Origin: an uncultured Clostridia bacterium
Lineage (GTDB): Bacteria; Bacillota; Clostridia; Lachnospirales; Lachnospiraceae
Direction of reading: 5' to 3'
DNA: 64,000 nt
NCBI GenBank assembly: GCA_937895705.1
Contig: CALBKM010000031.1
Span: 56,567-120,566 of the forward strand
The notes below the pieces were generated by a model. The model saw nothing but the letters and a program-made list of their open reading frames with translations. It did no database searches and had not been told where the DNA came from. The position numbers were made by a program, and so were the translations under genes. Position 1 is the first letter of the stretch. Every line of letters starts with the position of its first letter. Shown here piece after piece: positions 1-7,789 of the stretch.

Positions 1-663
1 GGTGTAAATGGAGAGCGGAGCTCCTGCCAGCGTACCGAAGGGAGACAACTGCAAAAAGTCGCCGATGCCCCAAGGCAGTATGGCAAAGGGTATTAAGGAA
101 CCTGTAAACAGCGCCGTCAGCGCTTCTCTGAGACAGTGCACCGTCCATTCCAGATTCTTCATACGAATCAGCAAACAGGCAAACAAAAAGTCAACCGCAA
201 AGCCCTGCAAGACCGACAAAACCAACGACGGGAAAAACCATAGGCTTGCGGGACGCAGGTCAAGTCCGCAGGAAAGGGAAATCACCAGTACCGGCAGGGA
301 CAGGCACAAAAGCCGCATGCCCCAGCCCCCTACGGTATGGGCAGCAAGTTGGGCAAACACACCCGCCGGACGTTGATACAATCCCAACATTGTTCCGTCA
401 TGGAGCCAGCCGGAAGCCGGTGTATGGATATTTAACAGCGGTGCCAGCATAGTGGACAGTACTGTGTAAGTATAAAATTGTGAGAGCTGCATTCCTTCCA
501 GGTCTACCCCTTGCAAAAACAGGGAACGCCATATCATTAACAGTGCTGCCAGACTGCCCGCCTGCAAAAGATACTGGGCTAAAAGGTTTGCAAATCCGAA
601 ATAGCTTTGTTCCTTTAAGCACAGCTTTGCGGTGGCAAGACCGGCACGAAACGCTTGTTTCAT
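1..663 (-). CDS. ABC-2 type exporter permease, cut by the window edge
   Basis: The frame opens at an ATG on the minus strand at 663 and stays open for 221 codons to base 1, so the C-terminus is missing. The protein is mostly hydrophobic, with membrane segments near residues 26-48, 62-78, 103-128, 138-165 and 178-195. The motif FGTLAGAPLSIYT at the cut end is typical of ABC-2 permeases of the COG4587/COG3694 type, which normally sit beside a second permease and an ATPase; those would lie to the left. The ribosome site (AAAGGA, about 12 bases before the ATG) is weakly placed, so the exact start is less sure than the family. Confidence 0.72.
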   Translation of the reverse strand, partial: MKQAFRAGLATAKLCLKEQSYFGFANLLAQYLLQAGSLAALLMIWRSLFLQGVDLEGMQLSQFYTYTVLSTMLAPLLNIHTPASGWLHDGTMLGLYQRPAGVFAQLAAHTVGGWGMRLLCLSLPVLVISLSCGLDLRPASLWFFPSLVLSVLQGFAVDFLFACLLIRMKNLEWTVHCLREALTALFTGSLIPFAILPWGIGDFLQLSPFGTLAGAPLSIYT

Positions 664-772
664 AGTTATGCAGAGTCCTTTCTTGTGCTATCTTACATAA
701 TGTTCTAAGATAAAGTATAACATAAGGATTGAGAAGTTGGATAGTGTCATGTTTGGATAAAAGTGTTTATGC

Positions 773-815
773 TTGCAAAATGTTACTCTACGTAGTATAC
801 TTTGGTAACGTAGAG
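773..815 (+). promoter_or_regulatory. Sigma-A promoter with inverted repeat around the -10 box
   Basis: The -35 box TTGCAA (773-778) and -10 box TATACT (796-801) are 17 bases apart, upstream of the lipid kinase gene. A perfect 8-bp inverted repeat, CTCTACGT (786-793) and ACGTAGAG (808-815), brackets the -10 box and the likely start of transcription. That is where a repressor operator would be expected. The regulator is unknown. Confidence 0.6.
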
Positions 816-851
816 ATATAGTGCAGTAAAGTAATAGGAGTGAATCGGGAT

Positions 852-1766
852 ATGGAAAAACGATCGGAAAACGAAGAAAAACGGACATTGTTTGTATATA
901 ATCCCAGGGCCGGAAAGGGAACGGTGGTAAAAAATCTCCATGAGATTGTGGATGCCTTTGCAAAGGCAAATTATCCGGTGACGGTATACCCGACCCAGGC
1001 GCAGGGCGATGCCTGCCGGCTGGTGGAAAGCAGAGATACCGGGCTGTATGATATGGTTGTGTGCAGCGGAGGTGACGGAACCCTGCGGGAAGTGGTGAAC
1101 GGGCTCATAAAAAGCGGAGTCAGTATTCCGGTAGGATATATTCCGGCGGGGAGTACCAACGATTTTGCCAGAAGTCTCGGATTGCCGGATGATGTGGCGG
1201 AGGCAACGGAGATTATTACACGGGGCAAGCCTTTTTTGTGTGACGCCGGGAGTTTTAACGGCGAAAATTTTGTATACGTGGCTGCTTTCGGATTGTTTAC
1301 CGATGTATCTTACGCCACGAACCAGCAATGGAAAAATATTTTCGGTCATGCGGCTTATATATTGGAAGGAGTGAAGAGTCTTTCTGCCATTCAGTCCTAC
1401 GAGATGCAGATCGAGTGTGATGAGGGAACCATGCGGGGGAATTATATCTACGGAATGATAACCAATTCGTTAAGTGTGGGCGGTTTTAAAAATATTACGG
1501 GAAAGGATGTGTCCTTTGACGACGGAAAATTCGAAGTGATTTTAATCCGGCGTCCGGCTACTTTTGCGGAACTGAACGACATTGTGATTTCCTTGTTACG
1601 GCAAAGCTTTGATGCGGTTTGTATGCAGTCCTTTAAGACTTCCTATATGAAGATAACCGGTAGGGAAGAAATCAACTGGACGCTGGACGGAGAGTTCGGC
1701 GGAACCTATAAAGATGTGGAAATAAAGAACGTACAGAAGGCGTTTCCGATTATGGTGAGGAAGTAA
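852..1766 (+). CDS. Diacylglycerol/lipid kinase, YegS-BmrU family
   Basis: A 304-residue soluble protein of the DagK family, which transfers phosphate from ATP to diacylglycerol or a related lipid at the cytoplasmic membrane face. The N-terminal NPRAGKG (residues 17-23), the nucleotide motif GGDGT (73-77) and PAGSTNDFAR (98-107) are all present in the order and spacing of the family, and the length is normal. I chose ATG 852 over GTG 840 because the AGGAG at 836-840 overlaps the GTG. The gene stands alone behind its own promoter. The lipid substrate cannot be told from sequence: DgkB-like phospholipid recycling and broader YegS-like activity are both possible. Confidence 0.88.
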   Translation: MEKRSENEEKRTLFVYNPRAGKGTVVKNLHEIVDAFAKANYPVTVYPTQAQGDACRLVESRDTGLYDMVVCSGGDGTLREVVNGLIKSGVSIPVGYIPAGSTNDFARSLGLPDDVAEATEIITRGKPFLCDAGSFNGENFVYVAAFGLFTDVSYATNQQWKNIFGHAAYILEGVKSLSAIQSYEMQIECDEGTMRGNYIYGMITNSLSVGGFKNITGKDVSFDDGKFEVILIRRPATFAELNDIVISLLRQSFDAVCMQSFKTSYMKITGREEINWTLDGEFGGTYKDVEIKNVQKAFPIMVRK

Positions 1767-1872
1767 GTGGATAGAGTGCAAAGAAAGAGTTTTCGTTGTT
1801 TTTTACAAGGGATATTGTGTACAATAATAATGAGTTTAGGTTGGTGCATCTTGAGAGGAAGGAGGAGTAGCG

Positions 1873-3333
1873 ATGATTGATTTTGTTCATATTGAAAATT
1901 ATAAAGAGAATAACAGAATTGAAGCGAAAAAAGCTTTGGGTGGCTTGCCTCATAGCATATGGGAAACTTATTCTGCTTTTGCAAATACGCTGGGGGGTGT
2001 GATTTTGCTCGGAGTAGAAGAACATACCGATAAATCGTTGCATCCTGTTGCGCTGCCGGAGCCGGAAAAGTTAGTAAAAGATTTTTGGGATAGCGTAAAT
2101 AACGCGAACAAAGTCAGTGTAAATATTCTTTTGGACAAGGATGTATCAATTGAAGAGATAAACGGAAAGCGTATTGTTGCAATACGTGTTCCTCGTGCAC
2201 AGCGAGGGGATAAGCCGGTGTTTATCGACGGGAATCCGTTGTCGGGGAGTTATCGCCGTAACGGTGAAGGGGATTATCGTTGTACTAAAGAAGAGGTACA
2301 GGCGATGTTGCGGGATGCTTCTGCAAAGACTCAGGATATGTTGGTGCTTGAGAGCATGGACTCGGATGTGTTTGATTATGATAGTGTAAAGAGGTATCGT
2401 ATCCGTATGAAAAACTATCGCCCGGGTCATGTATGGGAGGAATTAGAAGACATAGAATTTCTATATAAACTCGGAGCCGTGGGAAGAGGGAGCGATGGGA
2501 AGATGCATCCCACTGCAGCAGGGCTTTTAATGTTCGGCTATGAATATGAGATTGTGAAGGAATATCCGGCATATTTTTTGGATTATCAGGAGCAGATGGA
2601 CCCGAATATTCGTTGGACAGACCGTATTGTGTCATCCTCCGGGGATTGGAGCGGAAATTTGTACGACTTTTATTTTAAGGTCTATAATAAGATTACGCAG
2701 GATATTAAAGTGCCGTTTAAGCTGGAGGCAGGAGACCGGATTGATGATACGCCGGTTCATAAGGCCTTACGTGAGGCATTGGCAAATTGCCTGATTAATG
2801 CGGATTATTACGGAAGACAGGGACTTGTTATCGTCAAGAAAAGGGATAGTATTACCTTTTCCAATCCGGGAGGGTTTCGTATTGATGTGGAAGCGGCACA
2901 GAGCGGAGGCGTTTCCGATCCACGAAACAGCGCACTTATCAAGATGTTTAATCTTATTGATGTTGGTGAACGTGCAGGAAGCGGTATTCCGAATATTTTT
3001 AGCGTATGGAAAAAGCAGGGTTGGCCTGCACCTATAATTGCGGAAAGCTTTGAACCTGACAGAATAAATTTATCGCTACTAATCGGAGAAAGTAGCGATA
3101 AAAAAGTAGCGAAAAAAAGTAGCGATAAATCGACAATAACCAAAACCAGTATTCAGAAACAGGTGGTTATCAGTTATTTGACAGAGAAGATAACGGCAAA
3201 AACACCAGAGATTTCTGAATTGCTAGGTGTAAAAGATGCAAGGACGCGACGTTTATTGGCTCAAATGGTTGTTGAAGAGACAATTGTTGCGGAGGGTAAG
3301 AATAAGAGTAGAGTATATAAGTTGAAGGCTTAA
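1873..3333 (+). CDS. AlbA_2/Schlafen-type regulator with GHKL-like ATPase domain
   Basis: A 486-residue protein. Residues ~5-135 match the AlbA_2 (Schlafen AAA_4, formerly divergent AAA_4) domain: an early acidic motif followed by FANTLGGVILLGVEE. Residues ~300-390 resemble a HATPase_c_4 module (EALANCLINADYYG, SNPGGF, GERAGSGIPNIF). The C-terminal ~60 residues look like a winged helix. Such proteins are usually called transcriptional regulators or ATP-dependent helicase-like; targets are generally unknown. Residues ~405-418 are a Lys/Ser-rich linker encoded by direct repeats (see findings). GGAGGAG upstream supports the start. It is single-gene, closed by a terminator at 3369. Confidence 0.8.
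   Translation: MIDFVHIENYKENNRIEAKKALGGLPHSIWETYSAFANTLGGVILLGVEEHTDKSLHPVALPEPEKLVKDFWDSVNNANKVSVNILLDKDVSIEEINGKRIVAIRVPRAQRGDKPVFIDGNPLSGSYRRNGEGDYRCTKEEVQAMLRDASAKTQDMLVLESMDSDVFDYDSVKRYRIRMKNYRPGHVWEELEDIEFLYKLGAVGRGSDGKMHPTAAGLLMFGYEYEIVKEYPAYFLDYQEQMDPNIRWTDRIVSSSGDWSGNLYDFYFKVYNKITQDIKVPFKLEAGDRIDDTPVHKALREALANCLINADYYGRQGLVIVKKRDSITFSNPGGFRIDVEAAQSGGVSDPRNSALIKMFNLIDVGERAGSGIPNIFSVWKKQGWPAPIIAESFEPDRINLSLLIGESSDKKVAKKSSDKSTITKTSIQKQVVISYLTEKITAKTPEISELLGVKDARTRRLLAQMVVEETIVAEGKNKSRVYKLKA
3069..3129 (+). repeat. Inverted and direct 12-base repeats inside the AlbA_2 gene
   Basis: The 12-mer TTTATCGCTACT (3069-3080) is followed by its exact reverse complement AGTAGCGATAAA at 3091-3102, a second copy with one mismatch at 3105-3116 and a third perfect copy at 3118-3129. 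The direct copies are 14 and 13 bases apart. They fall in the codons for the linker between the ATPase-like and winged-helix domains. Confidence 0.8.
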
Positions 3334-3368
3334 TAATTGTTTCAATATTAGAAAAGAAGTAGTTTCTG

Positions 3369-3402
3369 AAGAACTCCCGAAACATTGGGAGTTCTTTTGT
3401 TT
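3369..3402 (+). terminator. Rho-independent terminator after the AlbA_2 gene
   Basis: A perfect 10-bp stem AAGAACTCCC / GGGAGTTCTT with an 8-base loop is followed by TTGTTTTCG. Confidence 0.85.
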
Positions 3403-3409
3403 TCGTTAT

Positions 3410-3438
3410 TGAACCTTTTGTGGTAAAATCCCGACTAT
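3410..3438 (+). promoter_or_regulatory. ECF-type promoter upstream of the fused sigma factor
   Basis: TGAACC (3410-3415) and CGACTAT (3432-3438) are separated by 16 bases. This AAC-containing -35 and CGNCTA-like -10 arrangement is that of ECF sigma factor promoters rather than sigma-A, and it sits just before an ECF sigma gene. Autoregulation is the natural inference. The second ECF gene in this window has a similar element (9676-9705). Confidence 0.55.
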
Positions 3439-3483
3439 AAAGGCGAAAACGTTTTCAGAATAGTTTGGAAAGGTGGTGATGGT

Positions 3484-4746
3484 ATGCAGGAGTTTGAGAT
3501 GTTGCTACGTGAACATAAAGGGGCATTGGAACGCTTTGTGAAGTTCAGGGTGCAAAATCTCTATGATGCGGAGGATATATTGCAGGAGACTTGTTTGGCA
3601 GCTTGTCGGAATTATGATACTTTGAAAAACAAGGCGGCTTTCAAGGCGTGGTTGCTTGGAATTGCCCGATATAAATGCAATGATTATTTTCGGGAGAAAG
3701 CCAGAAGAATGCAGATTCCTCTGGAGGAGTTATCCGAATCGGTACTTTGTACCGGAGGTCACGGACTGACGGAGCAAAGTGTGGTCGGCGAGACGATTTC
3801 TTTACTGGGAGATAAGGACAAGCAAGTGTTGTATTTGTATTTTTTTCAAAATATGTCTCAGGAGGAGATTGCAAAGCGGCTGAACATCCCGATCGGAACC
3901 GTAAAGAGCCGACTGTATTATGCGAAAAAGCACTTTAAAGAAAACTATCCGTACCAGCCGAAAGTGAAAGGAGAAACTGTTATGAAAAAGATGACTGAAA
4001 AAATGCCAGAGTATACCATTAAGAGATTAGAGAGTATTCCTTTTCCTGTAAAGCATGAGGAATTGCCGGGAATGTTCATTGTTCCTAAAATCGGAGAGAC
4101 GTGTCAGTTTGCAATGTATGATTTACCGGAGGGGAAGCGCAGCGGAATCTACCGATTATCGGTAAAAGGAAATGTGGTGATTCATGATGTACAAGGAGTG
4201 GAAATCGAATCGGAATATACCGAAAACGGTCGGACGGAGCGGAAGGTGCTGTTTGCCCAATTAACGGATACCCATTGCCGATACCTTGGCGGAATGCATA
4301 CAGATGAGAACGGAGCACGCCGTATTATCACATTTTTGGATGCGGGATTTACGGACAGCTATGAGGTGGGAGAAGATAACAGTGGTTTTCCGACCCTGCG
4401 GACGGAACGGAAGCTGTTTACGGAGAAAGAGAACGGTTTGGTTGCTGATTTGACGGAGGATGTATCCGATATTTGCGGACGCTTTGAGGTACAAATCGGA
4501 GGGAAGGTCTATGATACCGTCCGTATTTTGGACGTACAGACCGTGAGTCTCGGAACGATGCTCTGCGAGTATTATGTGGATAAAAACGGGCGCACCGTAC
4601 TTTGGCGCAGGTTCAATAAAAATGATTGGGCATTCAGTCGTTATGGGAAGATGTGGACAGAGATGCTTCCGGAAAGTGAACGGGTGATAATCAATGGGGA
4701 AATCTATGTACATTGGTATGATTGCATTACGGATTATGTGGTGTAA
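3484..4746 (+). CDS. ECF sigma factor fused to a ~250-residue domain of unknown function
   Basis: Residues 1-160 are a complete ECF sigma factor: region 2 (VKFRVQNLYDAEDILQETC, then FKAWLLGIARYKCNDYFR) and region 4 (LYFFQNMSQEEIAKRLNIPI, GTVKSRLYYAKKHFKE). The remaining ~255 residues have no membrane segment and are beta-rich, with no domain I can name beyond recurrence in Clostridia. An internal ATG at 3982 has a good AAAGGAG site at 3967-3973 and starts MKKMTEKMPEY, so the C-terminal domain may also be made on its own. Classical ECF genes are followed by an anti-sigma gene; here the extra domain may take that role in cis. Predicted cytosolic. The start ATG 3484 follows AGGTGGTG. Confidence 0.8.
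   Translation: MQEFEMLLREHKGALERFVKFRVQNLYDAEDILQETCLAACRNYDTLKNKAAFKAWLLGIARYKCNDYFREKARRMQIPLEELSESVLCTGGHGLTEQSVVGETISLLGDKDKQVLYLYFFQNMSQEEIAKRLNIPIGTVKSRLYYAKKHFKENYPYQPKVKGETVMKKMTEKMPEYTIKRLESIPFPVKHEELPGMFIVPKIGETCQFAMYDLPEGKRSGIYRLSVKGNVVIHDVQGVEIESEYTENGRTERKVLFAQLTDTHCRYLGGMHTDENGARRIITFLDAGFTDSYEVGEDNSGFPTLRTERKLFTEKENGLVADLTEDVSDICGRFEVQIGGKVYDTVRILDVQTVSLGTMLCEYYVDKNGRTVLWRRFNKNDWAFSRYGKMWTEMLPESERVIINGEIYVHWYDCITDYVV
3967..3984 (+). promoter_or_regulatory. Internal ribosome binding site and start codon
   Basis: AAAGGAG at 3967-3973 lies 8 bases before an in-frame ATG at 3982, exactly at the junction between the sigma domains and the C-terminal domain of the fused protein. Its strength equals that of ordinary gene starts in this window. 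Confidence 0.5.
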
Positions 4747-4761
4747 GGGATAAAGAGAAAG

Positions 4762-4809
4762 CCACCATATTTGCGAGACATAAATTGCAGATATGGTGGT
4801 CCTTTTTTT
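4762..4809 (+). terminator. Terminator after the fused sigma factor gene
   Basis: The stem CCACCATAT (4762-4770) pairs with ATATGGTGG (4791-4799) across a 20-base loop and is followed by a run of seven T. The reverse strand has AAAG before the stem, so it may also help end the opposing acetyltransferase transcript. Confidence 0.7.
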
Positions 4810-4840
4810 CGAAAGACGTGGGAGTCTGTTGCGTTTTTTA

Positions 4841-5338
4841 CTAATCATTAAAACATATCTTTAACAACATACATTCATCACCGTCATCCCAAATGGTTTC
4901 GCCGGTATCCTGAAAACCTGCTTTTAAGTAGCACTTGACGGCAGCGATATTGTCAAAGTCCGGATCAATGAAAACTTCTTTGACCTGCGGGTGTTTTTCG
5001 TGGATGACCTGAACCATTTGCTTTAATGCTTCGGTGCCGTAGCCGTTACTTCGTTCTTTTAAAATGCCAATCCACATATCAAGACCGATGGTGGTAGCAT
5101 TACTGAAATAATATTGAATAAAGCCAATCGGTTCGCCGTCCCGTAAAATGAAATATGGGAATACATCGGTGGGATTCTTTACTCTCGGACCATATTTTTC
5201 GATGACCCGTTCCAAAGAAACAGGCGGTTCTCCTTCTTCGTCACACCAAACCCATTTTTGTAACTCGGGCTCTAAAAACCAACTGCGTAGTGCAGTATAA
5301 TCGTTCATGGTATCTTCCATTAAGCGTAGTGAAATCAT
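4841..5338 (-). CDS. GNAT acetyltransferase, AAC(6')-like
   Basis: A 165-residue GNAT-fold acetyltransferase that would use acetyl-CoA. The acetyl-CoA loop region reads LKERSNGYGTEALKQMV, and the DPDFDNIAAVKCYLKAGF segment near the C-terminus matches the pattern of the aminoglycoside 6'-N-acetyltransferase branch. IGLDMWIG before the loop also fits that branch. Substrate is not proven: many chromosomal relatives acetylate other small molecules or protein N-termini. The start is backed by AGGAGG 5 bases upstream. It stands alone, transcribed convergently with the sigma gene. Confidence 0.8.
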   Translation of the reverse strand: MISLRLMEDTMNDYTALRSWFLEPELQKWVWCDEEGEPPVSLERVIEKYGPRVKNPTDVFPYFILRDGEPIGFIQYYFSNATTIGLDMWIGILKERSNGYGTEALKQMVQVIHEKHPQVKEVFIDPDFDNIAAVKCYLKAGFQDTGETIWDDGDECMLLKICFND

Positions 5339-5512
5339 AAAAGCCTCCTGTACATGAGTATCGTCACGTTTGTTCTACATATAGTGTAACAGAAGATTAT
5401 GGTATTTGTGTGAACATAAGAGGGATGAGATGACAATATATTTATTTATGAATTCTCAGAAAACGAGAAGCTCCCCTCAGGCCGAGAGGTGGCGTAACTT
5501 TCTCTTTTCCTA

Positions 5513-5537
5513 TATAATAAGTTTATCAGCTGATAAA
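5513..5537 (+). promoter_or_regulatory. -10 box plus 16-bp perfect palindrome, likely autoregulatory operator
   Basis: TATAAT at 5513-5518 is followed at once by the perfect palindrome TTTATCAGCTGATAAA (5522-5537), 24 bases before the start codon of an XRE-family regulator. A dimeric HTH protein bound there would block transcription start. No clear -35 box was found. Confidence 0.55.
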
Positions 5538-5561
5538 TCGAAAATAAAGGAAGGTAATCCT

Positions 5562-6485
5562 ATGAAAAATATTTTTGGAGAGAACTTAAAACGATTACGA
5601 ATGGCGAAGAATTATACCCAGGAGCAGGCGGCACAACTACTGAATATTTCGCCGAAGTCTCTTTCACGTTGGGAGTGTGGTTCCACGATGCCGGATGTGA
5701 TGATGCTTCCGGAAATCGCAAGACTATACTGTGTGACCGTGGATGATTTGTATAAGGAGCAGTCGGTGGCATATGAAAATTATGCCGCACGACTCTTGGC
5801 GGTGTATGAGGCAAGTCGGGATATACGTGACTTTTACAATGCGGAGCGGGAATATGACAAGTTATTGAAAAGTCAGAACTATACCATGAATGATTTGCGT
5901 TTGTACGGGATTTTGTATCAGTATCATATGGCAGATTGTAAGGAGACGGCGCTTCGGTTGTTTGAGAAAGGGCTGGCCATGGGAGAGAGTAATGCTTCGG
6001 AAGTTTATCACCAGATTGAACGGCAGCGGATGCTATTGCGTTCTCAGGTGGGAGAGAATGAGAAGAACATCGAGGAACAAATGGCAAAGCATGCGAAGCA
6101 CCCTCATGATTTTTATTGCTATATCAATCTGCTTGTAGCGTATTTGTATGCCAATGACAATCAAAAAGCCTTAGAGGTATTTCAAAAGGCGGAAAAGGAG
6201 TTTCCGGATTATGCACTGCTTTATGTTTATGGAGGCGATTTATACAAACGGTTGGGAAACTACGAAGCGGCTTTTGACTGTTGGGATAAGGCCTTTGCGC
6301 TTGACTCCGAAATGTCAGCGGTGCTGTGGTCTAAGGGGTTCTGTTACGAAGAACAGGGAGAGTATCAAAAAGCCTGTGAGGTGTGGAATATGCTGGTTGC
6401 ATGGTTAGAGGAAAGAGGGTATGAGTCGGAAGCGGAAGAGCCACGAAAATTGGCGGAGAGGTGTGGGGAGAAATCGGGTAGATAG
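5562..6485 (+). CDS. XRE-family regulator with TPR-like C-terminal half
   Basis: A 307-residue protein. Residues 5-62 form a Cro/CI-type helix-turn-helix (LKRLRMAKNYTQEQAAQLLN, SPKSLSRWECG). The rest is helical with TPR-like repeats, clearest in the second half (YALLYVYGGDLYKRLGNYEAAFDCWDKA and the next unit). This layout is common in peptide- or ligand-responsive Firmicute regulators, but no ligand can be assigned. I chose ATG 5562, which follows AAGGAAGG, over upstream in-frame codons that lack a ribosome site and would run through the promoter. It probably regulates itself through the palindrome at 5522-5537. Confidence 0.82.
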   Translation: MKNIFGENLKRLRMAKNYTQEQAAQLLNISPKSLSRWECGSTMPDVMMLPEIARLYCVTVDDLYKEQSVAYENYAARLLAVYEASRDIRDFYNAEREYDKLLKSQNYTMNDLRLYGILYQYHMADCKETALRLFEKGLAMGESNASEVYHQIERQRMLLRSQVGENEKNIEEQMAKHAKHPHDFYCYINLLVAYLYANDNQKALEVFQKAEKEFPDYALLYVYGGDLYKRLGNYEAAFDCWDKAFALDSEMSAVLWSKGFCYEEQGEYQKACEVWNMLVAWLEERGYESEAEEPRKLAERCGEKSGR

Positions 6486-6569
6486 CCAGGTGCATGGATT
6501 TTGAAAAGCCATATATTGTTTAGAAGTACTCCTGTAGGAGTAGTCTTATCAATAAAAGATGATCATCAA

Positions 6570-6606
6570 TAAACGGCTGACCGATGTGAATCGTGTCAGC
6601 CGTTTA
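6570..6606. terminator. Inverted repeat between convergent genes
   Basis: Perfect 12-bp arms TAAACGGCTGAC (6570-6581) and GTCAGCCGTTTA (6595-6606) lie between two converging genes. T-runs on either side are short, so efficiency as an intrinsic terminator is uncertain. Confidence 0.55.
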
Positions 6607-6619
6607 TAAATACAAGTCC

Positions 6620-7057
6620 CTAGTAAAACCTGTGTTCCATCACAATAAAATCCTCATCCCAAGGAGAGGTCTCTTTAACGGAAAAACCATTTTTCTCGTA
6701 AATATGAATTGCTGCTTTATTGTCCTTGTGAACCTGCATATGAACATTGGTTGCGCCCTTTCTTGAAAAGTGAGAAAGAATCGCTTTTACCGCCTTGTCA
6801 CCGTAACCCTGGTTGCGGTAATTATCGGCGATAAATAAGTCGGTAAATTCGTAGGAACCGTCTGTTCCTGTTTCGTCCAGAAGGACCATTCCGATGACGG
6901 TATCCTCCTCGCAAACAGCATAGGCAAGGGAGGAATCCCGGTAGATATAGGCGTTTGCTAAGACCGCAGTGGCATCCCCTACAAAATCAAATTGTGCCCG
7001 TTCCAAAGCTAAGCATTCATTATAATTTTCCCGTGTGACCGGTTGTAACGTTATCAT
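6620..7057 (-). CDS. GNAT N-acetyltransferase
   Basis: A 145-residue GNAT protein. The acetyl-CoA binding loop reads NYRNQGYGDKAVKAIL (the R/Q-x-x-G-x-G/A signature), and the C-terminal HVHKDNKAAIHIYEKNGF-like strand-helix is standard (here MQVHKDNKAAIHIYEKNGF). Substrate unknown; the short acidic N-terminal half gives no clue. GGAGG 7 bases upstream of ATG 7057 supports the start. It lies 14 bases downstream of the P-loop gene and is probably cotranscribed with it. Confidence 0.82.
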   Translation of the reverse strand: MITLQPVTRENYNECLALERAQFDFVGDATAVLANAYIYRDSSLAYAVCEEDTVIGMVLLDETGTDGSYEFTDLFIADNYRNQGYGDKAVKAILSHFSRKGATNVHMQVHKDNKAAIHIYEKNGFSVKETSPWDEDFIVMEHRFY

Positions 7058-7071
7058 TTCAAACCTCCGTA

Positions 7072-7659
7072 TTATACCAACATCTTACTCTGCACCCAGG
7101 ACAAGTAGTTCTTTTCATCGTCAAGTACATACTCGTACTCCGTTTTTGGCACAAAGTGATCAATGATTTCAATTGCTTCCTTTAACACTTCTTCCTTTGT
7201 CTTCCCCGCAACATCAATCTGTACTTCATTCGGCAGAAGCTCTCGTCCCATAATGACGGTGTTGGCTCGTTCCACGTAATCGGGAACAAAGAGGCCGCCT
7301 TCATTGTTGTGGCGATGTATCATTTGCCGTTTGGTCTGTTCCGTGTCGGAGGAAACCATCTTTAAAGTAATGAATTGATATCCTTTAAAAAGCATCGGAA
7401 GCTCTCGGGTGCGGACATCGTCAAAGTCCAGAGCCACGATGTTTCGCAGGCCCTTTTCATAAAAGAACTTTAACTGTAGCAGGACATTGTCCCAGCAAAG
7501 CTGTTCCTCGTAAACTCCGATGTCGTCTACCCCTTCCGGGATTTCAAATTCCGGCACCATATTCTGTTCAAAGTACACGCCGTGATAGTGCTTGTACAAT
7601 TCCTTTGCCAGCGTGGTTTTTCCTACGGCACTGGGACCGATGATAAAGATATAATCCAT
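7072..7659 (-). CDS. Small P-loop kinase-like ATP-binding protein
   Basis: A 195-residue protein beginning with MDYIFIIGPSAVGKTTLAK, whose Walker A motif GPSAVGKT is at residues 8-15. A second strand with VALDFDD near residue 75 could serve as Walker B. The fold fits small nucleoside/shikimate-kinase-like or AAA_33 ATPases; I cannot assign the phosphate acceptor. The start at 7659 is chosen because AAGGAG lies 7 bases upstream; a longer frame starting at 7758 has no ribosome site. The downstream acetyltransferase gene follows after 14 bases. Confidence 0.68.
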   Translation of the reverse strand: MDYIFIIGPSAVGKTTLAKELYKHYHGVYFEQNMVPEFEIPEGVDDIGVYEEQLCWDNVLLQLKFFYEKGLRNIVALDFDDVRTRELPMLFKGYQFITLKMVSSDTEQTKRQMIHRHNNEGGLFVPDYVERANTVIMGRELLPNEVQIDVAGKTKEEVLKEAIEIIDHFVPKTEYEYVLDDEKNYLSWVQSKMLV

Positions 7660-7789
7660 GGGAGTCTCCTTGGGTTGTTTTGGGATAAGCAGTGATGATT
7701 CTCGTACTGCTTTTTGCGTGCGTTTACTCCGGCTCATAAATTTTGTCAATTTGATCAATGTATCCGGACTCCCGGGTACATTTCATATC

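Noticed and set aside
4841..5338. Confirmed aminoglycoside 6'-acetyltransferase resistance gene
   Set aside because: The motif pattern resembles that branch, but key residues cannot be checked by eye and many relatives are not resistance enzymes.
5406..5561. N-terminal extension of the first XRE regulator
   Set aside because: The extension has no ribosome site and would run through the -10 box and the palindrome.
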